A stretch of 64,000 bases of DNA from Ruminococcus sp. AM36-2AA (GTDB lineage Bacteria; Bacillota; Clostridia; Lachnospirales; Lachnospiraceae): positions 101,990-165,989 of the forward strand of contig NZ_QTYB01000006.1 in the NCBI RefSeq assembly GCF_003461955.1, read 5' to 3'. Shown in pieces: positions 8,066-18,084 of this stretch. Made by a program: the position numbers and the translations under genes. Positions within the stretch are counted from its first letter, which is position 1. The number at the start of each line of letters is the position of its first letter. The notes under the pieces were generated by a model that made no database searches, was not told the origin of the DNA, and was given only the letters and a program-made list of their open reading frames with translations.

Positions 8066-8151
8066 TGAGCAAGTAGCGAAGCGGATTGCGAATATCCGCT
8101 TGACCCGAATCAAGTAAGTCCCCGGCGGAGGTGCGAATATCTGCTTGCCGG
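7950..8151. repeat. Mosaic of short direct repeats and hairpins
   Basis: AATCAAGTAAGTCCCC occurs twice, at 7950-7965 and 8108-8123. The 15-mer GCGAATATCYGCTTG occurs at 8088-8102 and 8133-8147 (one C/T difference). AAGCGGAT/ATCCGCTT (8079-8086/8094-8101) and CCGGC/GCCGG (8122-8126/8147-8151) are additional hairpins. The second half looks like a partial, shuffled copy of modules of the element beside it, as in families of extragenic palindromic repeats. Confidence 0.6.
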
Positions 8152-8254
8152 ACAGACAGATTTCCTGAGCTGCTACACTGTGAAAAGAAAAAAGGAATAT
8201 TTTACAGAAATCAATATAGTAACTATATAATATAGTAGGAATATAAATGTCTGC

Positions 8255-8283
8255 TTTACGAAAAAGCAAATTTCTGATATAAT
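8255..8283 (+). promoter_or_regulatory. Promoter of parE
   Basis: TTTACG (8255-8260) and TATAAT (8278-8283) with a 17-base spacer, about 42 bases before the ATG. A second possible pair lies upstream (TTTACA 8201-8206, TATATA 8224-8229). Confidence 0.65.
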
Positions 8284-8324
8284 ACAAACAAATGTTCGAA
8301 AAGAAAAAGAAAGGAATCAGTGGA

Positions 8325-10250
8325 ATGGCAAAAAAAGACACTTATGATGCGGACAGTATCTCTGTCCTGGAAGGCCTCGAGGCCGTACGAAAGCGCCCCG
8401 GTATGTACATCGGAAGCGTATCCAGAAAGGGACTGAACCATCTGATATATGAGATCGTAGACAATGCGGTAGACGAGCACCTTGCAGGATATTGCAGCCT
8501 GATCCATGTAGTTCTTGAGAAGGACGGTTCCTGTACAGTAGAAGATAACGGACGAGGAATCCCGGTAGATATGCATGCCAAGGGCGTGTCAGCGGAACGA
8601 CTTGTTTTTACAACTCTTCATGCAGGTGGTAAGTTTGATAATTCCGCATATAAGACAAGCGGTGGACTTCATGGCGTGGGCTCTTCGGTTGTAAATGCAT
8701 TGTCCACCTATCTGGATATTAAGATCAGCCGTGACGGCTATGTACATCATGACCACTATGAGAGAGGAATCCCTACCATTGAACTGGAAGCAGGACTTCT
8801 CCCGAAGCTGGGGAAAACCAGAGGAACCGGAACCTGTGTGAACTTCCTTCCGGACCCGGAGATCTTTGAGAAAACAAGATTCGGGGCAGCCGATGTAAAG
8901 AGCCGTCTTCACGAGACTGCTTACCTGAACCCGGAACTTACGATCCATTTTGAGGACCGAAGAGGGGATATGATCGAAGATATCCAGTATCATGAGCCGG
9001 AGGGAATCGTGGGATTTATCCGTGATCTCAATAAGAACGCACAACCACTTCATGATCCGGTCTACTTTAAAGGAGAGGCAGACGGAATCCAGGTGGAGAT
9101 AGCTTTTCAGTTTACCAATGAATTCCGTGAGAACGTCCTTGGATTCTGTAACAATATCTACAATGCAGAAGGCGGAACACATCTGACCGGTTTTAAGACA
9201 ACCTTTACAACCGTAATGAACACTTACGCACGTGAGATCGGTGTGCTGAAGGATAAAGATCCCAATTTTACAGGCGCAGATATCCGAAATGGTATGACAG
9301 CCGTTGTCTCCATCAAACATCCGGCACCCCGTTTTGAGGGCCAGACCAAGACCAAGCTGGACAACCAGGATGCGTCCAGAGCCACCGGTAAAGTGACAGG
9401 GGAACAGCTGGTACTCTTCTTTGACCGAAACCTGGAAACACTGAAGACAGTACTTTCCTGTGCGGAAAAAGCGGCCAAGATCCGTAAGACGGAAGAACGT
9501 GCCAAGACCAATCTTCTCACCAAGCAGAAATACTCTTTTGATTCCAACGGCAAGCTGGCCAACTGTGAGAAGAAAGATCCGTCTCTCTGCGAGATCTTTA
9601 TTGTAGAGGGAGATTCCGCCGGCGGTTCTGCCAAGACTGCCAGAGACCGTAACTATCAGGCTATCCTGCCTATCCGCGGTAAGATCCTCAATGTAGAGAA
9701 GGCCACCATCGACAAGGTACTGGCCAATGCGGAGATCAAGACCATGATCAACGCTTTTGGATGCGGCTTTTCCGAAGGATATGGAAACGATTTCGATATT
9801 ACCAAACTCCGTTACGATAAGATTGTGATCATGGCCGATGCCGATGTGGACGGAGCACATATCTCCACGCTGCTTCTGACATTATTCTACCGTTTTATGC
9901 CGGAACTGATCTATGAGGGACATGTATACATTGCCATGCCGCCTCTTTATAAAGTAATGCCCAAGAAGGGACAGGAGGAATATCTTTACGATGACAAGGC
10001 CCTGGAGAAATACCGCCGGAGCCATAAACCTGGAAGTTTTACCCTTCAGAGATATAAAGGTCTGGGAGAGATGGACGCCCAGCAGCTGTGGGAGACGACT
10101 CTGAATCCGGAAACCAGGATGATGAAACGTGTGGAGATCGAAGATGCCCGCATGGCTTCTGATGTGACAGAAATCCTGATGGGAAGCGATGTTCCGCCAC
10201 GTAAGGCGTTTATCTATGAGCATGCAACGGATGCAGAGCTGGATATCTGA
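8325..10250 (+). CDS. parE: Type IIA topoisomerase B subunit (topoisomerase IV ParE, or second GyrB)
   Basis: A 641-residue ATPase subunit. GHKL motifs are intact: EIVDNAVDEHLAGYC, VEDNGRGIPVD and GGLHGVGSSVVNALS. The transducer domain follows. The TOPRIM domain carries EIFIVEGDSAGGSAK and the magnesium site MADADVDGAHI, and the C-terminal GyrB motif is RYKGLGEMDAQQLWETT. I chose the ATG at 8325 (MAKKDTYDADSI), after AAAGGA, over the earlier ATG at 8292 that gives a lysine-rich extension and lies too near the promoter. The partner A subunit starts 98 bases downstream. With no dnaA/recF neighbours it is more likely the ParE paralogue than the primary gyrase, but sequence alone does not settle this. 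Confidence 0.85.
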   Translation: MAKKDTYDADSISVLEGLEAVRKRPGMYIGSVSRKGLNHLIYEIVDNAVDEHLAGYCSLIHVVLEKDGSCTVEDNGRGIPVDMHAKGVSAERLVFTTLHAGGKFDNSAYKTSGGLHGVGSSVVNALSTYLDIKISRDGYVHHDHYERGIPTIELEAGLLPKLGKTRGTGTCVNFLPDPEIFEKTRFGAADVKSRLHETAYLNPELTIHFEDRRGDMIEDIQYHEPEGIVGFIRDLNKNAQPLHDPVYFKGEADGIQVEIAFQFTNEFRENVLGFCNNIYNAEGGTHLTGFKTTFTTVMNTYAREIGVLKDKDPNFTGADIRNGMTAVVSIKHPAPRFEGQTKTKLDNQDASRATGKVTGEQLVLFFDRNLETLKTVLSCAEKAAKIRKTEERAKTNLLTKQKYSFDSNGKLANCEKKDPSLCEIFIVEGDSAGGSAKTARDRNYQAILPIRGKILNVEKATIDKVLANAEIKTMINAFGCGFSEGYGNDFDITKLRYDKIVIMADADVDGAHISTLLLTLFYRFMPELIYEGHVYIAMPPLYKVMPKKGQEEYLYDDKALEKYRRSHKPGSFTLQRYKGLGEMDAQQLWETTLNPETRMMKRVEIEDARMASDVTEILMGSDVPPRKAFIYEHATDAELDI

Positions 10251-10347
10251 TAACAGCAGGGAGAAATGTCGAAGCCGGAGGGCAGGGCATCCATGAATGG
10301 ATCGAATGCAGACTGGCACCAACGGATCAAAATTGGGAGAATAAACT

Positions 10348-12594
10348 ATGAATACGAAACAGGACAATATCATCCGCACCGATTATGCGGAGATCATGCA
10401 GAAATCATATATCGATTACGCCATGAGCGTTATCATTTCCAGAGCACTGCCGGATGTACGTGACGGACTGAAGCCGGTACAGCGCCGGACCCTTTACGAT
10501 ATGTATGAGCTGGGCATCCGTTACGACCGCCCGTACCGTAAATGTGCCCGTATCGTAGGAGATACCATGGGTAAATATCATCCTCACGGTGACAGTTCTA
10601 TTTATGATGCTCTTGTAGTCATGGCGCAGGAATTTAAGAAAGGTCGTACACTGGTTGACGGACATGGAAACTTTGGTTCCATTGAGGGAGACGGAGCCGC
10701 AGCCATGCGATACACAGAGGCACGTCTTGAGAAGCTGACCCAGGAGGTTTTTCTGGAAGATCTTGATAAGAACGTTGTGGACTTTATGCCGAACTTCGAC
10801 GAGACAGAGAAAGAACCGGTAGTGCTTCCGGTAAGAATCCCTAACCTTCTGGTAAACGGAGCCGACGGAATCGCTGTAGGTATGGCCACCAGCATCCCAC
10901 CTCACAATCTGGGTGAAGTAGTAGATGCAGTGAAGGCATACATGAAGAACAATGATATCAGCACCCGTGGGCTGATGCGTTATCTCAAGGGCCCGGATTT
11001 TCCGACAGGTGGTATCGTAGTAAATAAGGACGACCTTGTAAAAATCTACGAATCCGGAACAGGCAAGCTCCGTATCCGCGGACGGGTAGAAATAGAGAAG
11101 TTGAAGGGTGGTCGTCAGCAGCTGGTGATCACAGAGATTCCCTACACCATGATCGGCGCCAACATCGGAAAATTCCTCAATGATATCGCAACTCTGGTGG
11201 AAACCAAGAAGACTACAGATATCGTGGACATTTCCAACCAGTCATCTAAGGAGGGAATCCGTATCGTTCTGGAACTGAAGCGCGACGCAGATGTGGAGAA
11301 CCTTACCAATATGCTCTACAAGAAGACCAGACTGGAGGATACTTTCGGTGTCAATATGCTGGCAGTTGCAGACGGAAGACCGGAGACCCTGGGACTGAAG
11401 CAGATCATTGCCCATCATGTTGATTTTGTTTTCGAAGTAAATTCCAGAAAGTACACCACCCTTCTTGCCAAGGAACAGGAGAAGCGTGAGATCCAGGAAG
11501 GTCTGATCAAGGCTTGCGATGTTATTGATCTGATTATTGAGATCCTCCGCGGCAGCAAGAGCCGTGACCAGGTAAAGAAATGCCTGACCGATGGTATCAC
11601 AGAAGGGATTAAATTCAAGACCAAGACCTCCGAAAAAGCGGCAAAAACCCTGAAATTCACAGAAAAACAGGCCGCAGCTATCCTGGACATGCGTCTTTAC
11701 AAGCTGATCGGTCTGGAGATCGATGCTCTGATGAAGGAGCATGAGGAAACCATGAAGAACATTGCTGCTTATGAGGATATCCTGAATAATTATGACTCCA
11801 TGGCAGCAGTGATCATGGGTGAACTGGATCAGATCAAGAAGGAATACGGCAGTAAGCGTAAGACTTCCATTGAAAACGCAGAGGAAGCTGTTTATGAGGA
11901 GAAGAAGATGGAAGAGACCGAAGTCTGCTTCCTGATGGATCGTTTCGGATATATGCGTCTCATTGACAAGAATGCCTACGAGCGTAATAAGGATGCCGCT
12001 CATGCAGAGAGCCGCTATGTCTTTACCTGCATGAATACGGACAAGATCTGTATCTTTACAGATACCGGCAAGCTCCACACAGTGAAGGCAGAGGATATCC
12101 CGCTGGTACGTTTCCGTGATAAAGGTGTTCCGGCAGATAATCTGGGTAATTATGATAGTACTTCCGAGCAAATCCTTTATGTGGCACCGCTGAGCCAGGT
12201 GGCAGCCTCCACAGTGCTCTTTGTTACAGAGAATGGCATGTGCAAGCTGGTAAAAGGAGAAGAGTTCCGTGCTTCCAAGCGTACCATTGTTTCCACCAAG
12301 CTTGCAGAGGATGACCGCCTGGTATTCGTAGGAGCAGCCGATGAGATGGATCAGGTTGTGTTCCAGTCTGAAAAGGGTTACTTTCTCCGTATCATGAAAA
12401 CCGAGATCTCCGTCACTAAGAAAAACGCTATGGGTGTCCGCGGCATGAAGCTTACCGGTGAAGACCGGATCCACCATGCGTATCTTTTGGAAAGCAGGCA
12501 GGAGTATGCCATTACCTACCACGACAAACCATACGTACTCAACAAAGTCAAACTCGCCAAGCGAGACACCAAAGGTGTGAAGCCGAGAATCTGA
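10348..12594 (+). CDS. parC: Type IIA topoisomerase A subunit (topoisomerase IV ParC, or second GyrA)
   Basis: A 748-residue DNA-breaking subunit. The catalytic tyrosine is Tyr122 ([10 protein letters not shown]). The quinolone-determining region [12 protein letters not shown] has Ser83 and Asp87 in the same positions as E. coli GyrA, i.e. the sensitive type. The C-terminal third is a beta-propeller with repeated strands but without a clear GyrA box (no QRRGGKG; nearest is KGVPADNL). This argues for a decatenating ParC-like enzyme rather than a DNA-wrapping gyrase. It forms an operon with the B subunit before it. The product acts with ParE as an A2B2 tetramer on the chromosome. Confidence 0.85.
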   Translation: MNTKQDNIIRTDYAEIMQKSYIDYAMSVIISRALPDVRDGLKPVQRRTLYDMYELGIRYDRPYRKCARIVGDTMGKYHPHGDSSIYDALVVMAQEFKKGRTLVDGHGNFGSIEGDGAAAMRYTEARLEKLTQEVFLEDLDKNVVDFMPNFDETEKEPVVLPVRIPNLLVNGADGIAVGMATSIPPHNLGEVVDAVKAYMKNNDISTRGLMRYLKGPDFPTGGIVVNKDDLVKIYESGTGKLRIRGRVEIEKLKGGRQQLVITEIPYTMIGANIGKFLNDIATLVETKKTTDIVDISNQSSKEGIRIVLELKRDADVENLTNMLYKKTRLEDTFGVNMLAVADGRPETLGLKQIIAHHVDFVFEVNSRKYTTLLAKEQEKREIQEGLIKACDVIDLIIEILRGSKSRDQVKKCLTDGITEGIKFKTKTSEKAAKTLKFTEKQAAAILDMRLYKLIGLEIDALMKEHEETMKNIAAYEDILNNYDSMAAVIMGELDQIKKEYGSKRKTSIENAEEAVYEEKKMEETEVCFLMDRFGYMRLIDKNAYERNKDAAHAESRYVFTCMNTDKICIFTDTGKLHTVKAEDIPLVRFRDKGVPADNLGNYDSTSEQILYVAPLSQVAASTVLFVTENGMCKLVKGEEFRASKRTIVSTKLAEDDRLVFVGAADEMDQVVFQSEKGYFLRIMKTEISVTKKNAMGVRGMKLTGEDRIHHAYLLESRQEYAITYHDKPYVLNKVKLAKRDTKGVKPRI

Positions 12595-12679
12595 TCACCA
12601 CCCCGCCATCCATCTCACAGCCTACGGTGATCTGGCTGGAACTGACCATTCGTGAGATGCACGCTCATTCCCGGTTTGA

Positions 12680-12868
12680 CGGGCAGATATGAGGGGAAGG
12701 CTCTCCTCCCTGAAATACGTAGACAAAGGTCAGCTCTACGAAGGCATCATCCTCAAGTCCCTGAAAGAAGACACCACCCGCCGCACTGTAGTCCTGGTAT
12801 CCCACAGAGTCTCCACCATGAACGTGGCAGATGTGGTGTATGAGATGGAGAACGGGAGATTATCATAA
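12680..12868 (+). pseudogene. Relic of an ABC-transporter ATP-binding protein (C-terminal fragment)
   Basis: In one frame, ending at the TAA 12866-12868, the translation reads like the last ~50 residues of an ABC exporter ATPase: GQLYEGIILKSLKEDT, then the switch-histidine motif RTVVLVSHRVST, then ADVVYEMENGRLS. There is no Walker A, signature or Walker B upstream. A stop (12677-12679) closes the frame only about 14 codons before the similarity, and the bases before it give no ABC-like product. No ribosome site precedes the only ATG in frame (12689). It is therefore best read as the leftover end of a gene otherwise deleted when it was joined to parC. Confidence 0.7.
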
Positions 12869-12922
12869 GAGATAGCACGTTGGATGTACAAAAACCACAA
12901 AAACCGGAAATCGCAATTAATA

Positions 12923-12951
12923 CTTGCATTTAACAGACATTGGTGTTACAA
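12923..12951 (+). promoter_or_regulatory. Promoter of the rimP-nusA-infB operon
   Basis: TTGCAT (12923-12928) and TACAAT (12946-12951), spacer 17 bases, about 110 bases upstream of rimP, which leaves room for a structured leader. Confidence 0.65.
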
Positions 12952-12977
12952 TGAACGAAACTAAGAACTTGTTGGCA

Positions 12978-13003
12978 TAGGAGTGGGCGAGAGCCCGCTC
13001 CTA
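12978..13003 (+). promoter_or_regulatory. Leader hairpin upstream of rimP
   Basis: TAGGAGTGGGC and GCCCGCTCCTA (one G-U pair) enclose a GAGA loop of the GNRA type. The hairpin lies in the 5' untranslated region; no T-run follows, so it is more likely a protein-binding or processing site than a terminator. Similar hairpins before rimP occur in other bacteria, but a specific ligand is not evident here. Confidence 0.5.
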
Positions 13004-13061
13004 TTTGCTGAGAAGGAATTTGTTCAGAAACAGGCAGAAGTAAGAAAGGCAGGTGGGAAGC

Positions 13062-13526
13062 ATGAGCAGACGGGAAGAATATGAACAGAAAGCAGAGGCG
13101 ATCCTTACACCGATCGTAGAGTCCAAGGGCTTTGAACTGGTAGATGTGGAGTATGTCAAGGAAGCTGGAACCTGGTATCTCAGAGGTTATATCGACAAGC
13201 CGGGCGGAATCACAGTCAATGACTGCGAGGACGTAAGCCGTGCATTCAGCGATATCCTGGATGAGCAGGATTTCATCGAAGACAGCTACATTATGGAGAT
13301 CAGTTCTCCGGGACTTGACCGGCCTCTTAAGAAAGAGAAAGACTTTAAGAGAAGCCTTGGCAAGCTGGTGGAGATCCGTACCTACCGGCCGATCGAGAAG
13401 CAGAAAGAATTCTGCGGTATTTTAAATGCATATGATAGTAACAGTGTGACAATCGATGAAGACGGCACAGAACGCACTTTTGATAAAAAAGATATCGCCC
13501 TGATTCGTCTTGCAATCGAATTCTAA
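13062..13526 (+). CDS. rimP: Ribosome maturation factor RimP
   Basis: A 154-residue RimP, needed for 30S subunit assembly. N-terminal domain with SKGFELVDVEYVKEAGTWYLRGYIDKPGGI, then DCEDVSRAFSDILDEQDFI and MEISSPGLDRPL, and a C-terminal Sm-like barrel. The ATG at 13062 follows AGGTGGG at proper spacing; a GTG three codons upstream (13053) overlaps that ribosome site and is rejected. First gene of the conserved rimP-nusA-infB operon. Confidence 0.96.
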   Translation: MSRREEYEQKAEAILTPIVESKGFELVDVEYVKEAGTWYLRGYIDKPGGITVNDCEDVSRAFSDILDEQDFIEDSYIMEISSPGLDRPLKKEKDFKRSLGKLVEIRTYRPIEKQKEFCGILNAYDSNSVTIDEDGTERTFDKKDIALIRLAIEF

Positions 13527-13569
13527 AAGAGAATCGAATCTGTAAAAATTCAGGAGGAAAAAAAGGAAA

Positions 13570-14763
13570 ATGAGCAGAGATTTAAGAGACGCGCTGGACG
13601 TTCTCGAAAAAGAGAAAAACATCAGTAAGGATACACTGCTGGAGGCAATTGAGCAGTCACTGATCCAGGCATGTAAGAATCATTTCGGAAAGGCAGATAA
13701 CGTTCACGTTATGATCGATCCGGAGACCTGTGATTTCAGTGTTTACGCTGACAGAACTGTTGTAGAGCATGTGGAGGACCCGGCCCTTGAGATTTCTCTG
13801 GTGGATGCACAGAAAACAAACACCAACGCAGAGATCGGTGATGTTATGAAAGTTGAGATCCAGTCCAAGGAATTCGGACGTATCGCAACCCAGAACGCAA
13901 AGAACGTCATTCTTCAGAAGATTCGTGAGGAAGAGCGCAAAGTTCTCTACGATCAGTACTACGGAATCGAAAAAGAAGTAGTAACCGGTATTGTTCAGAG
14001 AGTAATGGGCAAAAATGTCAGCATCAACCTCGGTAAGGCAGACGCAGTCCTCACAGAGAACGAGCAGGTAAAAGGCGAGACATTCCAGCCGACTGAGCGA
14101 GTAAAGGTTTACATCCTTGAGGTAAAGGATACACCGAAGGGACCACGTATCCTTGTTTCCAGAACACATCCTGGCCTTGTAAAGAGACTTTTCGAGTCCG
14201 AGGTTGCAGAGGTAAGAGATGGTACCGTTGAGATCAAGAGCATTGCCCGTGAGGCAGGTTCCCGTACCAAGATCGCCGTATGGAGTAACGATCCGGATGT
14301 AGATGCTGTGGGAGCATGTGTCGGTATGAACGGCGCACGTGTAGGTGCGGTTGTCAACGAACTTCACGGTGAGAAGATCGATATCATCAACTGGGATGAG
14401 AACCCGGCAATCCTTATCGAGAACGCATTAAGCCCTGCAAAAGTTATCGCAGTTATGGCAGATCCGGATGAGAAGACTGCACTGGTTGTAGTTCCGGATT
14501 ATCAGCTTTCCCTTGCCATCGGTAAAGAGGGACAGAACGCACGTCTTGCTGCAAGACTTACAGGATTCAAGATCGACATCAAGAGCGAGACACAGGCAAG
14601 AGAGTCCGGTGACTTCTACGATGATTACGATGAGGAACACGAAGAAGCAGAGGACGAAATGACAGAAGAGGCTGTTTCCGAAGAAATTCCGGAAACAGAG
14701 GAAGATACAGAAGAGACAGAAACAGAAGCTGAAGAAACAGCAGATGGAGATGCCGAAGAATAA
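13570..14763 (+). CDS. nusA: Transcription termination/antitermination factor NusA
   Basis: A 397-residue NusA, an RNA polymerase partner that controls pausing, termination and antitermination. Order: N-terminal polymerase-binding domain (1-125), S1 domain (about 135-200), two KH domains (about 205-345; [18 protein letters not shown] and [19 protein letters not shown]). The tail of about 50 residues is almost entirely Asp/Glu/Thr (340s to end). As in other Firmicutes there are no C-terminal acidic repeats of the E. coli kind. Preceded by AGGAGG. Its stop overlaps the ylxR start (TAATGA). Confidence 0.97.
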   Translation: MSRDLRDALDVLEKEKNISKDTLLEAIEQSLIQACKNHFGKADNVHVMIDPETCDFSVYADRTVVEHVEDPALEISLVDAQKTNTNAEIGDVMKVEIQSKEFGRIATQNAKNVILQKIREEERKVLYDQYYGIEKEVVTGIVQRVMGKNVSINLGKADAVLTENEQVKGETFQPTERVKVYILEVKDTPKGPRILVSRTHPGLVKRLFESEVAEVRDGTVEIKSIAREAGSRTKIAVWSNDPDVDAVGACVGMNGARVGAVVNELHGEKIDIINWDENPAILIENALSPAKVIAVMADPDEKTALVVVPDYQLSLAIGKEGQNARLAARLTGFKIDIKSETQARESGDFYDDYDEEHEEAEDEMTEEAVSEEIPETEEDTEETETEAEETADGDAEE

Positions 14764-15041
14764 TGAAAACGAGAACCAAGATTCCCATGCGTCAGTGTAC
14801 CGGCTGCAGGGAAATGAAAAGCAAAAAGGAAATGATACGAGTTCTCAAAACATCAGAGAATGAGATCATCCTGGACGCTACAGGTAAGAAAAACGGACGC
14901 GGCGCATACCTTTGTTTCTCAGAGGAATGCCTGGAAAAGGCCATCAAAAACCACGGCCTGGAGCGTTCCTTGAAAATGGCAGTTCCGGATGAAGTGTATC
15001 AGAACCTCAAGAAGGAGTTTGAGTCAATTGAAAAACAGTAA
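14763..15041 (+). CDS. ylxR: YlxR family RNA-binding protein (DUF448)
   Basis: A 92-residue basic protein of the YlxR family. Key features are RQCTGCREMKSKKEMIRV near the start and KKNGRGAYLCFSEECLEKA in the middle. The family is nucleic-acid binding and has been linked to transcription control in Bacillus; a precise role here is not established. ATG overlaps the nusA stop, so it is translationally coupled. Confidence 0.94.
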   Translation: MKTRTKIPMRQCTGCREMKSKKEMIRVLKTSENEIILDATGKKNGRGAYLCFSEECLEKAIKNHGLERSLKMAVPDEVYQNLKKEFESIEKQ

Positions 15042-15345
15042 GGTTTTATCACTCATCGGACTTGCGACAAAAGCAGGAAAAACAGTGAGCGGAGAATTTT
15101 CCACAGAGAAATCCGTAAAAACAGGAAAAGGTTTCCTGGCACTGGTGGCAGATGATGCCTCCGAAAACACAAAAAAGAAATTTCGGAATATGTGTACCTA
15201 TTACGAAGTTCCGTTATATTTCCTTTCAGACAAAGAGAGCCTGGGCAGAGCAATGGGCAAAGAATTCCGTGCCAGCCTTGCCGTGCAGGACGAAAATTTT
15301 GCAAAGGCGATCATGAAGGAGCTGGAAAAAGAATCCGGCAGATAA
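15028..15345 (+). CDS. ylxQ: YlxQ, L7Ae/L30e-type kink-turn RNA-binding protein
   Basis: A 105-residue protein of the L7Ae/Gadd45 fold: SLIGLATKAGKTVSGEF, LVADDASENTKKKFRNMC, then YYEVPLYFLSDKESLGRAMGK. It probably binds a kink-turn RNA. I place the start at TTG 15028 because AAGGAG (15012-15017) stands 10 bases before it and the product then begins like other YlxQ proteins; the only upstream ATG in frame (14989) would add 13 residues translated from inside ylxR. The two genes thus overlap by 14 bases. Confidence 0.9.
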   Translation: MKNSKVLSLIGLATKAGKTVSGEFSTEKSVKTGKGFLALVADDASENTKKKFRNMCTYYEVPLYFLSDKESLGRAMGKEFRASLAVQDENFAKAIMKELEKESGR

Positions 15346-15387
15346 CCTGCATGATACAGGCGTCTGTAAGGAGGTTTGACGATAATA

Positions 15388-18072
15388 ATGATAAAAGATA
15401 AATTCAGCAGATCGGGAAAGGAGCAATATAGACAATTGGATACTCCAAAAACAGAAGAAAAGACAACAACGGTGAACGCAGAGGGCAACAAGTCTGAGGC
15501 ACCGAAAAAGAAAAAAAATATCATCCGTGTATTCCATGCACAGAATGCCAGCGACGGCGGTAAAGGAAGAAGAAAACCGGCAGCAGGCGAGAAAAAAGGC
15601 CCGGCACGTTCCCAGAACGGCGGACAGCGTCCGGCAGGCCAGGGTACAAGAAATAACGAATCCGGCGAGCAGAGAAACTCTCAGGGCGGAGCAAACCGTA
15701 CTCAGGGCGGAAGACCGCAGGGTAATCGTCCGGAAGGAAGAAGAGACGGCAACCGTGACGGAAGAAGCTTCGAGGGAAGAAGAGACGGTGGAAACCGTTT
15801 TGGTGGAAACCGTTCCCAGAATGGTGAGGGACGTCCGGCAAGACAGGGTGAAGGAAACAGAGGACCACGTCAGAATGACGGAAGAGGCGGAAACCGTTTC
15901 GGCGGTGGAGCAAACCGTGGCCAGGGCGGTCAGGGCGGACGCTTCGAAGGCAGAGATGGCGGAAACCGTTTCGGCGGCGGAGCAAACCGTGGCCAGGGCG
16001 GCCAGGGTGGACGTTCTGAAGGCGGAAGAGGCGGAGATAACCGTTTCGGCGGTCAGAACCGCGGCGGCCAGGGCGGAGCACGTCCGGGACAGAGAAAAAG
16101 CAGTTCTTCCGATTCCGTATTTACTCCGGAGCTGACCAAGACATCCAAGGACAGCAAGCGTGAGCGTGACAGAGAGAACAAGAACAAGAAGAAAGATTTC
16201 GAGAAAGGCGGCCAGGGCGGACGCAGACCAAATCAGGGTGGACGCAGACCGAATTCCAGAATCCCGAAAGCGCTTCAGAAACCGAATCCACAGCCGAAGC
16301 AGGAAGAGAAGAAACCTGAGATCAAGGAGATCACCATTCCTGAGAAGCTTACCATCCGTGAGCTTGCGGACGCTATGAAGATGCAGCCATCTGTGATCGT
16401 TAAGAAACTTTTCATGGAAGGCGTCATGGTAACCGTAAACCAGGAGATCGACTTTGACAAGGCAGAGGAGATCGCACTTGGCTTTGATATCATTGCCGAG
16501 AAAGAGGAAAAAGTAGACGTGATCGCAGAACTCCTCAAAGAGGATGAAGAGGATGAGGACGATATGGTTCCAAGACCTCCGGTAGTCTGCGTCATGGGTC
16601 ACGTTGACCATGGTAAAACATCTCTTCTGGATGCGATCCGTAATACAAACGTAACCAGAGGCGAGGCCGGCGGAATCACACAGCACATCGGTGCTTACGT
16701 GGTAAACATCAAAGGCCAGAAGATCACATTCCTGGATACACCGGGACATGAGGCATTTACAGCTATGCGTATGCGTGGTGCCAACGCTACGGATATCGCA
16801 GTTCTGGTCGTTGCCGCAGACGATGGCGTCATGCCGCAGACTGTAGAGGCCATCAGCCATGCAAAAGCAGCAGGCGTTGAGATCATCGTTGCCATCAACA
16901 AAATCGATAAACCAAGCGCAAATGTAGAGCGTGTAAAACAGGAACTTTCCGAGTATGAACTGATCCCTGAGGACTGGGGCGGAAGCACCATCTTCGTTCC
17001 GGTATCCGCACATACAGGAGAAGGAATCGAGAGCCTTCTTGAGATGATCCTTCTTACTGCTGAGGTTTCCGAGCTGAAAGCAAACCCGAACCGTGAGGCA
17101 AGAGGTCTTGTTATCGAGGCTCAGCTTGATAAAGGTAAAGGACCGGTTGCTACCATCCTTGTTCAGAAAGGTACTCTCCATGTAGGAGATTTCATTGCAG
17201 CAGGTGCATGTAACGGTAAAGTCCGTGCAATGATGGATGACAAGGGACGCCGCGTTAAAGAGGCAGGCCCGTCCACTCCGGTTGAGATCCTTGGTCTTGG
17301 CGACGTTCCAAATGCAGGTGAGATCCTGATGTCCTTCGAGAGCGACAAAGAAGCCAAGAACTTTGCAGGCGCATTCGTTACAGAGAACAAGAGCCGTCTT
17401 CTTGAGGAGACCAAGGGCAAACTTTCTCTGGATAACCTGTTTGATCAGATCCAGGCAAGCGACCTTAAAGAGCTTCCGATCATTGTCAAAGCCGATGTAC
17501 AGGGATCTGTTGAGGCTGTAAAACAGAGCCTTACCAAACTTTCCAACGAGGAAGTTATCGTTAAGGTGATCCATGGAGGTGTAGGTGCCATCAATGAGTC
17601 TGATGTCAGCCTTGCCGCAACATCCAATGCCATCATCATCGGATTTAACGTACGTCCGGATACCACAGCAAAACAGCTTGCTGAGCAGGAGGGCGTTGAC
17701 CTTCGACTTTACAAGGTTATCTACCAGGCAATCGAGGATGTGGAGGCAGCCATGAAAGGTATGCTGGATCCGGTATTCGAGGAGAAAGTTATCGGCCACG
17801 CAGAAGTACGTCAGCTGTTCAAGGCATCTGGTGTGGGAACCATCGCAGGAAGCTATGTACTGGATGGTACATTCCAGCGTAACTGCAAGGTTCGTATCAC
17901 AAGAGGTGAGGACCAGATCTTTGAGGGTGAGCTTGCATCCCTGAAGAGATTTAAAGATGACGTTAAGGAAGTCCGTGCAGGATATGAGTGTGGTCTTGTA
18001 TTCAACGACTTCAACGATGTTAAAGAAGAAGATAAAGTCGAAGCATATATCATGGTAGAGGTACCAAGATAG
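15388..18072 (+). CDS. infB: Translation initiation factor IF-2
   Basis: An 894-residue IF-2, the GTPase that brings fMet-tRNA to the 30S subunit. The first ~290 residues are a long low-complexity Gly/Arg/Asn/Gln stretch. Next come the IF2_N domain ([23 protein letters not shown]), the GTPase core with G1 [10 protein letters not shown]3 DTPGHEAF and G4 NKID, and the C-terminal fMet-tRNA-binding domains. A 24-residue unit beginning [19 protein letters not shown] is repeated in tandem (bases 15886-16029). AAGGAGG (15368-15374) is 13 bases from the ATG at 15388; a TTG at 15376 is too close to it. Confidence 0.95.
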   Translation: MIKDKFSRSGKEQYRQLDTPKTEEKTTTVNAEGNKSEAPKKKKNIIRVFHAQNASDGGKGRRKPAAGEKKGPARSQNGGQRPAGQGTRNNESGEQRNSQGGANRTQGGRPQGNRPEGRRDGNRDGRSFEGRRDGGNRFGGNRSQNGEGRPARQGEGNRGPRQNDGRGGNRFGGGANRGQGGQGGRFEGRDGGNRFGGGANRGQGGQGGRSEGGRGGDNRFGGQNRGGQGGARPGQRKSSSSDSVFTPELTKTSKDSKRERDRENKNKKKDFEKGGQGGRRPNQGGRRPNSRIPKALQKPNPQPKQEEKKPEIKEITIPEKLTIRELADAMKMQPSVIVKKLFMEGVMVTVNQEIDFDKAEEIALGFDIIAEKEEKVDVIAELLKEDEEDEDDMVPRPPVVCVMGHVDHGKTSLLDAIRNTNVTRGEAGGITQHIGAYVVNIKGQKITFLDTPGHEAFTAMRMRGANATDIAVLVVAADDGVMPQTVEAISHAKAAGVEIIVAINKIDKPSANVERVKQELSEYELIPEDWGGSTIFVPVSAHTGEGIESLLEMILLTAEVSELKANPNREARGLVIEAQLDKGKGPVATILVQKGTLHVGDFIAAGACNGKVRAMMDDKGRRVKEAGPSTPVEILGLGDVPNAGEILMSFESDKEAKNFAGAFVTENKSRLLEETKGKLSLDNLFDQIQASDLKELPIIVKADVQGSVEAVKQSLTKLSNEEVIVKVIHGGVGAINESDVSLAATSNAIIIGFNVRPDTTAKQLAEQEGVDLRLYKVIYQAIEDVEAAMKGMLDPVFEEKVIGHAEVRQLFKASGVGTIAGSYVLDGTFQRNCKVRITRGEDQIFEGELASLKRFKDDVKEVRAGYECGLVFNDFNDVKEEDKVEAYIMVEVPR
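15886..16029 (+). repeat. 72-base tandem repeat inside infB
   Basis: Two near-identical 72-base units (15886-15957 and 15958-16029) encode the 24-residue RG-rich repeat of IF-2; a shorter, degenerate third start follows (ACCGTTTCGGCGG at about 16039). Frame is preserved, so copy-number change would lengthen or shorten the linker without breaking the gene. Confidence 0.8.
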
Positions 18073-18084
18073 GAGTGACTTGTA

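Larger units (their letters stand above)
7745..8254. other. Long intergenic region between tRNA-Glu and parE
   Basis: About 580 bases without a credible protein gene separate the divergent tRNA and parE. It holds the tRNA promoter, an AT-rich stretch (7800-7860), the four-way-junction element (7944-8065), a further hairpin and partial repeat copies (8079-8151), and the parE promoter. Confidence 0.7.
12595..13061 (+). other. Intergenic region between parC and rimP
   Basis: About 470 bases. The first part is GC-rich relative to its surroundings and contains the ABC-ATPase relic (12680-12868). The rest carries the rimP promoter and a leader hairpin. No intact gene is seen. Confidence 0.7.

Noticed and set aside
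7950-8151. CRISPR array
   Set aside because: Repeats are few, unequally spaced and part of hairpins; no spacers and no cas genes.
8292-8324. Upstream ATG giving parE an 11-residue lysine-rich extension
   Set aside because: It falls at the likely transcription start and has no ribosome site; ATG 8325 follows AAAGGA.
12652-12843. 63-codon plus-strand frame with many Arg and Pro
   Set aside because: It overlaps the ABC relic in another frame, has no ribosome site and a composition typical of off-frame reading.
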